This document shows positions 27,683 to 37,128 of a stretch of DNA of 64,000 nt, in pieces. The position numbers and the translations under genes are program-made. The number at the start of each line of letters is the position of its first letter. The first letter of the stretch is position 1. This stretch comes from an uncultured Clostridium sp. (GTDB taxonomy: Bacteria; Bacillota; Clostridia; TANB77; CAG-508). The notes below the pieces were generated by a model. That model worked only from the letters and a program-made list of their open reading frames with translations, was not told the DNA's origin and did no database searches. The stretch spans positions 21,637-85,636 of the forward strand of contig CANOVB010000008.1 of NCBI GenBank assembly GCA_947570695.1, given 5' to 3'.

Positions 27683-29003
27683 TTAAATTTCATATTTTAT
27701 TACATCTGCCATCAAATCTGAACCACCGAAAAAATCAGATGTTTCACTTGTAACTATGTACTCTATATATTTTTTATCATTTTCTATATCATAAAAATAT
27801 TTAGTTTCTAAAGGTTCTTGTGCATTTACTTTTTGCTCTAAGTTAATATCTTTTTCAGTAGTATTTATAGTTTTTTGTAATATCTCATTTTTATTAATAA
27901 AAAATTCCTCTTCTTTTAATATTGCAGATTTCTGTTTTTCTTTATTGATGTTATTATCATATATTGACACTATTTTGTTGTCCTCAGCTTTAATATTGTA
28001 ACCAGCATTTGTATAAAAATCTCCAACTTTAAATCTTACATTAATATACTCTTTTTTCTCAATATTATCTGTTTTTACATCATGTATTTCGCTTGTTTCT
28101 CTCAAAATTTCATAGTTTGTTCTGTTAAAATCTTTATCTAAATTTTCTAAAATATTATATATATCTTCATCGTTTTTTATATCATATTTAGTATTAATAG
28201 TATTACTAGTTAATAAATCTCTTTTATCAAGTTCTACATCTAAATAACTCTTTTTCAAATCTTGCATTTCTGAATAATTACTATTTGCAAATCTTCCTAT
28301 TTTCATATTAGGTGTTGTTAAAGATGAATTGTAAACTAAATACGTAGAATGAACACTATTATTAGAATAATTAAAGCTATTAGCATAATCTACCGAATCT
28401 CCAACTCCATATCCATCTGCTAAATGCATATTATAGTTTCTAGACCATTCAACTGCAGAAGAATAATATATTATTCTTTTGAATCCAACACATACATTTA
28501 CTCCTCCTTCTGAAACTGTTTGATATACTAGTGAATTACTACTTGCAATATCATTTTGCCCACCTGTTTCACATGCTATATATGTAACTAGTTTTGTATT
28601 TGGAGCCCATGATTTAGAAGCTAAATCATTAATTCCTATCATTTCTTTTCCACTACCTTCAATAGTTGAATTTCCTGTCTTTATTCCAGAAGCTGTGCCT
28701 TTAAATCTAATAGAGTCTATACTTCCATGAGTACAAAAAAGTTGAACTTCAGCTGACAAATTTGATAATAAAAGTATTTGGCTTGGATCTTCTAGCTTAT
28801 TACTTGGTGAATATCCGTAATCCTAAATAATAGTTTTTAGCAGTATTTACAAGTCCTGATGAAGTAATTATTCCTCCTGTAGATCCCACATGTTCTATCG
28901 TACCTATAGAAGTTGCAAAAGCTGCTAATGATGATGTTGTTGTGATAATGATTAAAGTAATAAATAAAAAAGTACAAATTTTAAGTTTTGAAAGTTTTTT
29001 CAT
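27683..29003 (-). pseudogene. Secreted clan CD (caspase-like) cysteine protease gene, frameshifted
   Basis: The first frame (29003-28800) begins MKKLSKLKICTFLFITLIII, a signal peptide, and stops after LGLRIFTK. Removing one T near 28822 gives YGYSPSNKLEDPSQILLLSN and joins the second frame, which ends at 27683; the joined protein is about 440 residues. It has VQLFCTHGSIDSIRF and, 52 residues after the His, KLVTYIACETGGQ. Hydrophobic-block-HG and hydrophobic-block-AC are the clan CD dyad (about 48 residues apart in caspase-1). The C-terminal 200 residues are charged and unassigned. It follows the serpin-like gene by 25 bp with its own AGGAGG. Either a real frameshift or a read error. Confidence 0.6.
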
Positions 29004-29028
29004 CTCAATATCCTCCTTTTATTATTTA

Positions 29029-30096
29029 TTAATATCTATCTTTTTCTAAAAAAGTGCTATTTAATATCTTAACCGCAAAATATGGTTTTCCCTTGTCTGC
29101 CTCCTTTAAAAATAATACAAATGGGCTATTAAATTCATAATATTCAGCTGTTGAAGGTGGTGCCGATAAACTATCAGTTGTTACAATAGCTTCACTAAAA
29201 ACTTTACCACCAACTGCAGATAATGCAAAATCAATATCCTGCATTGCACTTGATATAAATTCTCCATCTGTGTTTTTTATTTCTTTATTGCAAAGATCAG
29301 TATAATTTACTGCAAATTTCAAATTAATATATGGTATTAATAAAATATCATCTTCTAATAGCTCTTTTTTTCCGCTATAATTATCCGAAAAATCAACAAC
29401 ATTATCATATAATTTTTCAAAAGACATATTTTCTAAATCTTTTGTTTTATATAATATTACTTCTTCATTTTCTTTAGTTTTTAACTTTAAAATAAATGAA
29501 TAATAATTTTCATAATATAAAATTTCAACATTTTTAGTTAACTCTTCATTACTTTCTTCACCTATTCCAAAAAATTTTACTCTACTTTTATCTCCATTTA
29601 TGTCTGCAAACTCATGTAAATTTAAATTGTCAAACTTTTCTAAAAAACTAAATTCCTTTTTTAAAAGTGAATAAATACATATTCCATTAGAAGCACTTTC
29701 GTCAATGCATTCTACTAAATTAGATTCCTTTATTCCAAATTTTTTACTTAAATCTTTATATATTTGTTTTTTTAAATTAGGTTCAATTTTTGAAACTTTT
29801 ATATAATAGTCATCTTTATCTATTTCTTCTTTATAAAACTTACTTTGATTTAAGTTTTGTAAAAGATAAGAATTTCCATTATTAAATTCTATATCACTAC
29901 CAATATAATTTTTTAATTCATTCCATGCAAGTTGAAATGTACCACACCAAATAGTGTCAATATCTGTTTCCCCCTTTACGCCATAGAATATTTTTTTATC
30001 AACTGATTTTTCTTCTACTTTTATATTATTAAAAATAAATATAATTAATAATACTACTATTATTGCTGAAATAATTAATCCCACTTTTTTTCTCAT
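29029..30096 (-). CDS. Membrane-anchored serpin-like protein
   Basis: A 355-residue protein with an N-terminal signal-anchor helix (about 5-23). The C-terminal part follows the serpin plan. ILLIPYINLKFAVNYTDL resembles the 'LPKFKIESSYDL' strand; DIDFALSAVGGKVFSEAIV sits where the hinge and reactive loop begin; a loop TTDSLSAPPSTAEYYE follows; then EFNSPFVLFLKEADKGKPYF, like the 'HPFLFFIRDNETGTILF' end. The N-terminal part (IDTIWCGTFQLAWNELKNYI) is less clear. Serpins trap serine or cysteine proteases by cleavage of the loop. Its neighbour encodes a caspase-like protease, so a protease-inhibitor pair is plausible. The identification is by eye only. Confidence 0.5.
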   Translation of the reverse strand: MRKKVGLIISAIIVVLLIIFIFNNIKVEEKSVDKKIFYGVKGETDIDTIWCGTFQLAWNELKNYIGSDIEFNNGNSYLLQNLNQSKFYKEEIDKDDYYIKVSKIEPNLKKQIYKDLSKKFGIKESNLVECIDESASNGICIYSLLKKEFSFLEKFDNLNLHEFADINGDKSRVKFFGIGEESNEELTKNVEILYYENYYSFILKLKTKENEEVILYKTKDLENMSFEKLYDNVVDFSDNYSGKKELLEDDILLIPYINLKFAVNYTDLCNKEIKNTDGEFISSAMQDIDFALSAVGGKVFSEAIVTTDSLSAPPSTAEYYEFNSPFVLFLKEADKGKPYFAVKILNSTFLEKDRY

Positions 30097-30246
30097 ATTT
30101 ACTTTTCTCCTAAAATATAGTTATACAAATTATGTAATCATTTTCAATTATTTATTACTTATTTTAAATATAAAAACATTTAATTAGTGGTTAAAAGTGG
30201 TTTAAAATATTTATTTTACAAATATTGCTATTTTTTGTCAAAAAAC

Positions 30247-30275
30247 TATCAATTATAAATTTTTCGTGATATAAT
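30247..30275 (+). promoter_or_regulatory. Candidate promoter of the ZIP gene
   Basis: TATCAA (30247-30252), 17 bp, TATAAT (30270-30275). The -35 element is weak. Confidence 0.45.
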
Positions 30276-30308
30276 GGTTTCATCAAATTTTGAAGGGAGG
30301 CAACAGCA

Positions 30309-30998
30309 ATGGTAGAATTCATTATTTTATCATTCATTCCACTTGCTGGAACTGCACTTGGAGCATTCTTAGGAATTTTCAATAATTTTAATAATAAGTT
30401 TGAAAAGCAAGAAGAAATTCTAGTGGCTGTTGCTACTGGAATACTCGAAGCAATTTGTTTTAGTTTATTTGTAGAGTCATTTGAAAATATACGGAACAAA
30501 AACTTATTTATTGGAATTTTGATTGGATTTCTATTTATTCTCCTAATGAATTTATTTACCAAAAAGAGCAAATCAAACAACATAAAATTAAAACTTTTTT
30601 GGGCTATGCTAATCCATAACATTCCTGAAGGAATTATTATTGGTATTGCATTGTCCAGTCAAGCAAGTCTTCAAGCTTTATCTTTAGTGTTTAGCATTTC
30701 CTTGCAAAACATTCCTGATGGAATTGTAGTCTCTATGCCAGCAGTATCTACACTCGGAAAAAAGCGGGCTCTTTTACTTGGGATCTTTTCAGGAGTCGTT
30801 GAACCAATAGCTGCACTTCTAATTGGAACATTAGCAGCAAATTCTACACACATTAGCACTTTAGAACCAATTCTTACTGGTTTTTCTCTTTCTGCTATAA
30901 TTATGATAACATTTGAACTTATAAGAGAATGCCAAAAACGTTATACCATGGCTTTTACAGCAATTATCACAATTATCTTTAATAGTATTCTAAGTTAG
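30309..30998 (+). CDS. ZIP-family metal transporter
   Basis: A 229-residue membrane protein with about eight hydrophobic segments. The ZIP metal-site motifs are present: MLIHNIPEGIIIGIAL in one helix and LQNIPDGIVVSMPA in the next, followed by GVVEPIAALLIG. The His before NIP in the second copy is Gln. Such proteins move zinc, iron or related ions into the cytoplasm. AGGGAGG lies 8 nt before the ATG. It is a single-gene unit ending in a strong terminator. It is slightly less AT-rich than the genes beside it. Confidence 0.9.
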   Translation: MVEFIILSFIPLAGTALGAFLGIFNNFNNKFEKQEEILVAVATGILEAICFSLFVESFENIRNKNLFIGILIGFLFILLMNLFTKKSKSNNIKLKLFWAMLIHNIPEGIIIGIALSSQASLQALSLVFSISLQNIPDGIVVSMPAVSTLGKKRALLLGIFSGVVEPIAALLIGTLAANSTHISTLEPILTGFSLSAIIMITFELIRECQKRYTMAFTAIITIIFNSILS

Positions 30999-31034
30999 CC
31001 AAAAGAAGCGACGAATGTCGCTTTTTTGGCGTTT
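30998..31034 (+). terminator. Terminator after the ZIP gene
   Basis: Stem gccaaaagaagcgac / gtcgcttttttggc starts at the stop codon; the stem itself contains the T-run. Confidence 0.8.
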
Positions 31035-31118
31035 AATAGCTTAGCATCTGTTTTCATAATTAATAAAAAAATTTGTGTACAAAATTAATACAACTATATA
31101 ATAAAGCACACAAAGTAA

Positions 31119-31158
31119 AAGCCCTAAATTGTTATTTTCTAACAATTCAGGGCTTATT
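31119..31158 (-). terminator. Terminator after the phosphodiester-glycosidase gene
   Basis: Arms aagccctaaattgtta and taacaattcagggctt form a long stem; on the minus strand TTTT follows. It lies immediately after the gene at 31161. Confidence 0.85.
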
Positions 31159-31160
31159 AT

Positions 31161-32369
31161 TTATTTTTTTAATTTATTTTGTACTAATGTATGATCACTA
31201 TCATCACTATCATCTTTTTGTAATATAAATCCAGTTGCTATTGGTCTTGTTTTATGTGCTCCTGTACTATCTATTGGGTCATTTACTATTACATCATTTA
31301 CAACTAAAACACTTGATGTTCCTCCATCTAAGTTTGCTGCATTATATGCTCCATATCTTTGCATTATTTCTATTAAATCATCCATATCTGCACCAGTTTT
31401 TCCAACTTTTCTTCCATCTAATACTAGAAATAATACTATACCATCTTTTCTTTGACCTATTGCCGTTCTTGGTGCACTTCCCCATCCGCCATTTCCTAGT
31501 ACTGAAGAGGCTTTACCATTTACTATTAAAAATGGTCCAAATGTAACAGCATCTCTAATTCCTTTATTCTTAGCTTGTGATAATGTCATTTTTTCTACTA
31601 CTAATTTATCATCTTTTGTAAAACCAATTATACCTCCAGCTCCACCATAAGAATCTGTTGTAACATATTTTCCGCTACAAACTGTTATTCCAAGCGGTGA
31701 TCCTCCTGTACTATTAAAATTAGGATCATTAAATCCACCACCATTTATAGCAATTAAAGCATCATTATTCTTAGCCATTTTAGTTAAATATTGTCCTGAT
31801 TTTCCTAAATTTTCAGTAGCTACTGCTTTTATTCTTGATGGCTCATATACTGCAACTAAATATCCATCATAAGTTTTTCCTGAGATTTCTATTATTTTGT
31901 AATCATTATTCTCTGGATCTCTTTCAAGTATTTCTTTTTCATATTCATTTTTATATTCAACTTTTGTTTCTTTAGAAGCAGCTAAGTTTATAGCATCTAA
32001 GTCTGTTGCCTCATCTATTTCAATAACTTTATTTTTATCTAATATGTAATTTATTGTGTCTTCATCGTAAAACCATGTTGCAAAATATTGATGTGTCATT
32101 GTTGTCATAGCTGTAGTTACAAGCCATTCTCTAAATTCACTTATTGGCCCATATAATAAAAATAATACTGTTATTATTCCAATACTTCCTAATGAAAATA
32201 AAACTGTAAATATATTTGTAACAATACTAGATTTTTTATTTTTTCCTTTTCTTGAACTATTTTCTTTATTACTATTTTTTAATTTATTTTTACTTTCCTC
32301 TTCTACTCTTGACTTTCTATGTCTTCTAACTACTCTAGTATTATCTTTATCTATTGTACTATTTCCCAT
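31161..32369 (-). CDS. Phosphodiester glycosidase (NAGPA-domain) membrane-anchored protein
   Basis: A 402-residue protein with a basic cytoplasmic start, one membrane helix at about 50-72 (IVTNIFTVLFSLGSIGIITV) and an external NAGPA domain (PF09992). Domain features include LIAINGGGFNDPNFNSTGGS, PRTAIGQRKDGIVLFLVLDG and the closing YNAANLDGGTSSVLVVND. Bacterial members are annotated as exopolysaccharide-associated and are thought to trim phosphodiester-linked sugars on wall or capsule glycans; the substrate is unknown here. AAGGGAAGG precedes the ATG. Monocistronic. Confidence 0.9.
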   Translation of the reverse strand: MGNSTIDKDNTRVVRRHRKSRVEEESKNKLKNSNKENSSRKGKNKKSSIVTNIFTVLFSLGSIGIITVLFLLYGPISEFREWLVTTAMTTMTHQYFATWFYDEDTINYILDKNKVIEIDEATDLDAINLAASKETKVEYKNEYEKEILERDPENNDYKIIEISGKTYDGYLVAVYEPSRIKAVATENLGKSGQYLTKMAKNNDALIAINGGGFNDPNFNSTGGSPLGITVCSGKYVTTDSYGGAGGIIGFTKDDKLVVEKMTLSQAKNKGIRDAVTFGPFLIVNGKASSVLGNGGWGSAPRTAIGQRKDGIVLFLVLDGRKVGKTGADMDDLIEIMQRYGAYNAANLDGGTSSVLVVNDVIVNDPIDSTGAHKTRPIATGFILQKDDSDDSDHTLVQNKLKK

Positions 32370-32647
32370 TTTAAATCCTTCCCTTGTATGAAATTAACAT
32401 TTACATTTTATACGATAAATAGTTTTTTGTCTATACAAAATTATATAAATTCTTCAATAATTTGACATTTTTGTATAGCAAAGTGTTTATATTTCTGTTA
32501 TTTTCAATTAATGCAAAGCTTAACTATATTTAATCTGTATAAAGCATTATTGAAAACTTTATGTCATAATTATATATAAATTTAATATTGACTAAAGATT
32601 TTTTTAGCAATATACTACAAATAATAGTTTTAAGATTGGAGATTTTT

Positions 32648-34081
32648 ATGAATAAAAGAAATTTAGAAATGATTGCTGACTTTTATGAATTTACAATGGC
32701 AAATGGATATTTCCTAAAAAATATGAATGATATTGCTTATTTTGATGTCTTTTTTAGGGAAATACCAGATAATGGTGGATTTGCTATTTTCGCAGGTTTA
32801 GAGCAAATTATAAATTTTATGAAAGATTTTCATTTTGAAAAAGATGATATTGAATATTTAAGAAATCAAAAAATTTTTTCTGAGAGTTTTTTAGAGTACT
32901 TATCTAATTTTAAGTTTTCTGGAGACATTTGGGCTATTCCAGAAGGAACTGTAGTTTTTCCAAATGAACCTTTAATTACAGTCAGAGCACCTATAATAGA
33001 AGCTCAATTATTAGAAACAATGTTTCTTCTTACTATTAATCATCAAAGCTTAATTGCTACAAAAACAAGAAGAATTGTTAATCAAGCCAAAAATTGTCCT
33101 GTTATGGAATTTGGCGCTAGACGTGCTCATGGAGCAGATGCAGCAATATTAGGAGCTAGAGCTGCAATTATTGGTGGTGCTGTAGGAACATCTTGTACTA
33201 TTTCAGCACAAAATTTCGATGTTCCTGCAAGTGGAACTATGGCTCATAGTTGGATTCAAAGTTTTGATAGTGAATACGAAGCTTTTAAAGCTTATGCTGA
33301 AATCTATTCTACTGGTTGTACATTTTTAATTGACACTTATAATACTCTTGAAAGCGGTCTTCCAAATGCAATAAAAGTATTTGATGAAATTTTAAAACCA
33401 CAAGGAATTAGACCTGTTGCTGTTAGATTAGATAGTGGAGATCTAGCTTATCTTTCAAAAGAAGTTAGAAAAAGACTAGATAAAGCTGGATATTCTGATT
33501 GCAAAATTTGTGCCACTAATTCCCTAGATGAAAAATTAATAGCATCATTATTCGAACAAGATGCAAAAATTGATTTATTTGGTGTTGGTGAAAATCTAAT
33601 TACTTCTAAAAGTGATCCTGTATTTGGAGGTGTTTACAAGCTTGTTGCTTTAGAAAAAAATGGAGCAATTATTCCTAAAATAAAAATTAGTGAAAACGTT
33701 ATAAAAGTTACTAATCCTAGCTTTAAAAAAATTTACAGATTTTATTCTAAAGACACAAATAAAGCATTAGCTGATCTTATAGCTCTTCAGGATGAAAAAA
33801 TTTCTGAAAATGAATATACCATTTTTGATCCTGCAAACACTTGGAAAAAGAAAACTTTGACTAACTACTATGTAAAAGAATTACAAATAAAGATATTTGA
33901 TAATGGAAATTTAGTATATAATTCTCCCTCACTAAAAGAAATTGCAGAATACTCTAAAAATGATTTAAATACTTTTTGGGATGAAATAAAACGTATAGAT
34001 AATCCTCACAAATATTTTGTAGATTTATCTCAAGATCTTTGGAATTTAAAAAATAGCATGTTACAAAAAAGTAGCAACTAG
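32648..34081 (+). CDS. pncB: Nicotinate phosphoribosyltransferase
   Basis: The first enzyme of NAD salvage from nicotinate: nicotinate plus PRPP gives nicotinate mononucleotide. The 477-residue protein has FYEFTMANGYF, the VMEFGARRAHGADAAILGAR segment, GTMAHSWIQSF with the catalytic His, and VRLDSGDLAYLS for phosphoribosyl binding. ATG 32648 with TTGGAG upstream is chosen over a longer frame from 32588 that has no ribosome site. It points toward nadE, with an AT palindrome between, so NAD salvage genes are grouped here. Confidence 0.94.
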   Translation: MNKRNLEMIADFYEFTMANGYFLKNMNDIAYFDVFFREIPDNGGFAIFAGLEQIINFMKDFHFEKDDIEYLRNQKIFSESFLEYLSNFKFSGDIWAIPEGTVVFPNEPLITVRAPIIEAQLLETMFLLTINHQSLIATKTRRIVNQAKNCPVMEFGARRAHGADAAILGARAAIIGGAVGTSCTISAQNFDVPASGTMAHSWIQSFDSEYEAFKAYAEIYSTGCTFLIDTYNTLESGLPNAIKVFDEILKPQGIRPVAVRLDSGDLAYLSKEVRKRLDKAGYSDCKICATNSLDEKLIASLFEQDAKIDLFGVGENLITSKSDPVFGGVYKLVALEKNGAIIPKIKISENVIKVTNPSFKKIYRFYSKDTNKALADLIALQDEKISENEYTIFDPANTWKKKTLTNYYVKELQIKIFDNGNLVYNSPSLKEIAEYSKNDLNTFWDEIKRIDNPHKYFVDLSQDLWNLKNSMLQKSSN

Positions 34082-34116
34082 AAAATCAAAACTTTTTATA
34101 AATATTGTCAAAAGCT

Positions 34117-34157
34117 TATATTATAGTGAATTGCTCTGTAATTTACTATAATATAAC
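34117..34157. repeat. AT-rich palindrome, dispersed family
   Basis: The arms ttatattatagtgaatt and aatttactataatataa surround gctctgt. With the following aacaaaagagaacattatg segment it repeats the two-part layout at 21380-21535. It lies between convergent pncB and nadE and may help end both transcripts. Confidence 0.6.
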
Positions 34158-34269
34158 AAAAGAGAACATTATGAAAACGCAAAATAAATACGAATTTTCT
34201 TGTCTTTATAAAATAAAAGTGGACAATAATTAATTTATAATTATTATCCACTTTTATTTTATCTTATTA

Positions 34270-35037
34270 TTACTTAAGAAATTTTGTTCTGTTAAATTCA
34301 TATATTGGTATTTTATTTCTTTTATGACTTGATACTTTATTTAATCTATCTATTATTTTCATTGCAGTTTCATCTGTTTTCCCTGTTTCTATATATTCTG
34401 CAATCTGACTATATGTTACTCCCATTTTTTCTTCATCTGTTTTGCCACCTAGCCCATCGTTTGGAGCTTTTTTGATTACTTTCTCTGGTACTTTCAAATA
34501 TTCTCCTATTTTTAAAACCTCTTCTACTGTAAAATTTGCAATAGGATTAAAATCATATCCGCTGTCTCCCCATTTTGTTGTATATCCCACAATAGTTTCG
34601 CAAAGATTTCCAGTACCTATTACTAGATAGCCTAGGCTTTGAGCTATTCCATAAAGAGTAGTCATTCTTAATCTTGGCTTTATATTTACTTTTGATTCAT
34701 TTACCAATTTTTTCCCTAATTCATCAAGAGAAGTATTTAATTTAAGTTCTAATTCATTATAAGTTTTAGTTAAATCAACTTCTAAAAATTGAACTTCAAA
34801 AGTTTTTGAAACAAGTTTTGCATCTTCTAAATCTTCTTTAATTGAATTACATGGCATTGAAACTGTTAGAACATTTTCTTTTCCTAAAGCTTTAACACTC
34901 ATTGCAATAACAGTTGCAGAATCTTTTCCACCACTATTTCCTACTACTACTCCTTTAGCTCCTGTTTTTTGTACATATTCTTTTATCCACTTTATCGCAT
35001 TTTCCGCCTCTTTAAATAAAGTTTTCTCATCTAACAT
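34270..35037 (-). CDS. nadE: NAD+ synthase, ammonia-dependent
   Basis: NadE amidates nicotinate adenine dinucleotide to NAD+. The 255-residue protein has the N-type ATP pyrophosphatase motif VVGNSGGKDSATVIA (SGGKDS at 35-40), GTGNLCETIVGYTTKWGDSG and a C-terminal HKRNKIP segment. No glutaminase domain is present, so free ammonia is the expected donor. It lies 10 bp after the ADP-ribosyltransferase gene and closes the nadD-ART-nadE group. Confidence 0.94.
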   Translation of the reverse strand: MLDEKTLFKEAENAIKWIKEYVQKTGAKGVVVGNSGGKDSATVIAMSVKALGKENVLTVSMPCNSIKEDLEDAKLVSKTFEVQFLEVDLTKTYNELELKLNTSLDELGKKLVNESKVNIKPRLRMTTLYGIAQSLGYLVIGTGNLCETIVGYTTKWGDSGYDFNPIANFTVEEVLKIGEYLKVPEKVIKKAPNDGLGGKTDEEKMGVTYSQIAEYIETGKTDETAMKIIDRLNKVSSHKRNKIPIYEFNRTKFLK

Positions 35038-35047
35038 ATTATTCTCC

Positions 35048-37111
35048 TTACCCTTCTAAAGACGTCTCTTGAACTTGTCCTCTCCCTATATCTTTTGTTT
35101 TATCATGAGTTCTTGCAGCAATTACTTTTAGCTTTTGCTCAAAAATGGATAAAGCATCATCATTTTCTTGTCTTAAATAATCCATTGATGAAAATGTCAT
35201 TGTGGCTCTTGCTACAGCATTTTGCAATTCAGAATTTTCAGCTCTTAAATTTTCGAGCTTTGCTTTAGTTTTTCCAAAAAATAGTGGCTGCCTTTTAATA
35301 GGTGCTGGATATTTTAATTTATCATCTTGAATTTTCTTTTTTGCAAGTGACGTAATGTATTCTTCTGAAAAAGCTCCTGCTGCTTTATCTCTATAAGTTG
35401 CTTTTATTGCTTTAGATACAGCACTCATTTCAGGAGTAAATTCCCCGCCAAGTTCAGTTATTGCGTATACATACATATCAGCAAGAATATCTCTTGCACT
35501 ATATTTTTTTCTTTCTTCTGGAGCTTCATTTTGTGCAAGTTTTATTTTTAATTCTAAATTTCTTATTTTTTCATCTCTTAAAATATCTCTTCCTACTAGT
35601 CTTCCAAAAAATCCAATTTTTCTACTCTCTAAAGCTTCTTTTTCTTGTGAAAGTTTTGCTATCTGGGCATTTTTAATTGTTCTATGTACTCGTTCAAATA
35701 ATCCTTTTTTTATTGCTGTATCAGCTTGAATATTATAAGTTCTAACAATATCATGAAAATCAGCAACATCTGACATACTATCACTCATTCCATCTAGCAA
35801 AGGCATAGTTTGTTCAAGTTCCTTACTAACATCTTCATAACTATCTTCTGGTTTCAAATTACTTTCATCTATTAATCTTTGTATATTTTCAATATTACTT
35901 TTTACTTCATTTACACTTCTATTTAATCCAGTATCTGATATAGTTTTTGTAAATTTAATTCCTAATGCATTCGCTAATCTTATAAAGTCTTTTTCAGAAT
36001 CTAATAAATCCTGATATGTTTTTGAAACTGCTGATTGTATAGTCTCAGCATTTATATCTCCTTCTGGCATTTTATCAGAAAGACCTGTTATCATTTCTTG
36101 TTTTTTTACAGTTTCGTAAGCCTTATCAATTTCTAGTTCTTTTTTTCTGCACAAGCCTTGTAATAAAATTCCTAATTTTTTAGCAAATTCATTTGTGCTT
36201 TTTCTCATACTATTTAAAGTTGATCTTGCATTATTTTCCTGTACAGTAATTTCTTCTAATCTTTCTTTTAAATAATTTACTTCATCCAAATATGATTGCT
36301 TTTCTGCTTCAGGTAGATTTTCAAATTTTGCTCTTCTATAGCTTAAGGTTGCTTCATCTAGTTTTCTTTGTGTTAATCTACGCATCACATCATATGAATT
36401 TCCTATATCTTCTGGCCTATCATTTTCTTCTCCTCTAAATTTTAAATCATCTTGTATTTTTCCAGCTTCTATTATGTCAGATAAGTTTTGTTTAAATGAA
36501 CTAATTAATTCTGCTTGTAACTTTTCAATATCCTCTGAACTCATTTCTTTAAGTGTTCCCTTTTTTACAGTTACATTATATTCTGGACTACCATTATAAT
36601 AATATACTCTATTTGTATTTTCTACCATTTCGCAAAATGGTGCAATTATTACTTCTTGTTCATTTGCAGAAATTTCCTCTTTATAAGCAGAAACATCTAA
36701 AAAAGGAACTCCATCTGTTAATTCATAATCAATTAAAACACCATAATCAGAACTTCTAAATCTTTTAGCAACTTCAACTCTTCTTGAAGTAGATAAAAAA
36801 TGAGAATTATCTAAAACGTATCCAGCACTAGATCCTCTTATTAAAATATTATTCTTGTCAATATTTTTTCCTTTTGATTCCTTATATATAATTTCATATA
36901 TTCTAGCAAATTCTTCAATGGCTTGCCTAAATTCTTCAGCATTTTCGGGAAGTTTTCTGCTTCCACCAGAACTTTCAAGCATATTATATGTTTCTATTGT
37001 AAAATTTCCTAAAACATTTACATTTGCATAATTAAAGCCTAAATACTTTTGAATTGCACTTTTATCTTCTGGTGTTACTTCAAGAATCTTTTTAGCTTCT
37101 TCTACTTTCAT
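35048..37111 (-). CDS. ADP-ribosyltransferase-fold protein with long coiled-coil
   Basis: A 687-residue cytoplasmic protein (no signal peptide or membrane helix). The first 200 residues fit the R-S-E class of mono-ADP-ribosyltransferases. Arg is in NILIRGSS (R92), the STS motif in HFLSTSRRVEVAKRF (107-109) and the ExE pair in ANEQEVIIAP (E151, E153). The spacings of 15 and about 44 resemble eukaryotic-type ARTs and toxins. Residues about 210-680 are highly charged and helical with heptad-like stretches, probably coiled-coil. It sits 17 bp after nadD and 10 bp before nadE. It would use NAD+ to modify a protein or nucleic acid; the target is unknown. No immunity gene or macrodomain is seen. Confidence 0.75.
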   Translation of the reverse strand: MKVEEAKKILEVTPEDKSAIQKYLGFNYANVNVLGNFTIETYNMLESSGGSRKLPENAEEFRQAIEEFARIYEIIYKESKGKNIDKNNILIRGSSAGYVLDNSHFLSTSRRVEVAKRFRSSDYGVLIDYELTDGVPFLDVSAYKEEISANEQEVIIAPFCEMVENTNRVYYYNGSPEYNVTVKKGTLKEMSSEDIEKLQAELISSFKQNLSDIIEAGKIQDDLKFRGEENDRPEDIGNSYDVMRRLTQRKLDEATLSYRRAKFENLPEAEKQSYLDEVNYLKERLEEITVQENNARSTLNSMRKSTNEFAKKLGILLQGLCRKKELEIDKAYETVKKQEMITGLSDKMPEGDINAETIQSAVSKTYQDLLDSEKDFIRLANALGIKFTKTISDTGLNRSVNEVKSNIENIQRLIDESNLKPEDSYEDVSKELEQTMPLLDGMSDSMSDVADFHDIVRTYNIQADTAIKKGLFERVHRTIKNAQIAKLSQEKEALESRKIGFFGRLVGRDILRDEKIRNLELKIKLAQNEAPEERKKYSARDILADMYVYAITELGGEFTPEMSAVSKAIKATYRDKAAGAFSEEYITSLAKKKIQDDKLKYPAPIKRQPLFFGKTKAKLENLRAENSELQNAVARATMTFSSMDYLRQENDDALSIFEQKLKVIAARTHDKTKDIGRGQVQETSLEG

Positions 37112-37128
37112 TTCTTTTCTCCTATATT

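Noticed and set aside
32588-32647. Extended N-terminus for pncB
   Set aside because: No ribosome site; TTGGAG lies before the ATG at 32648, where family similarity begins.
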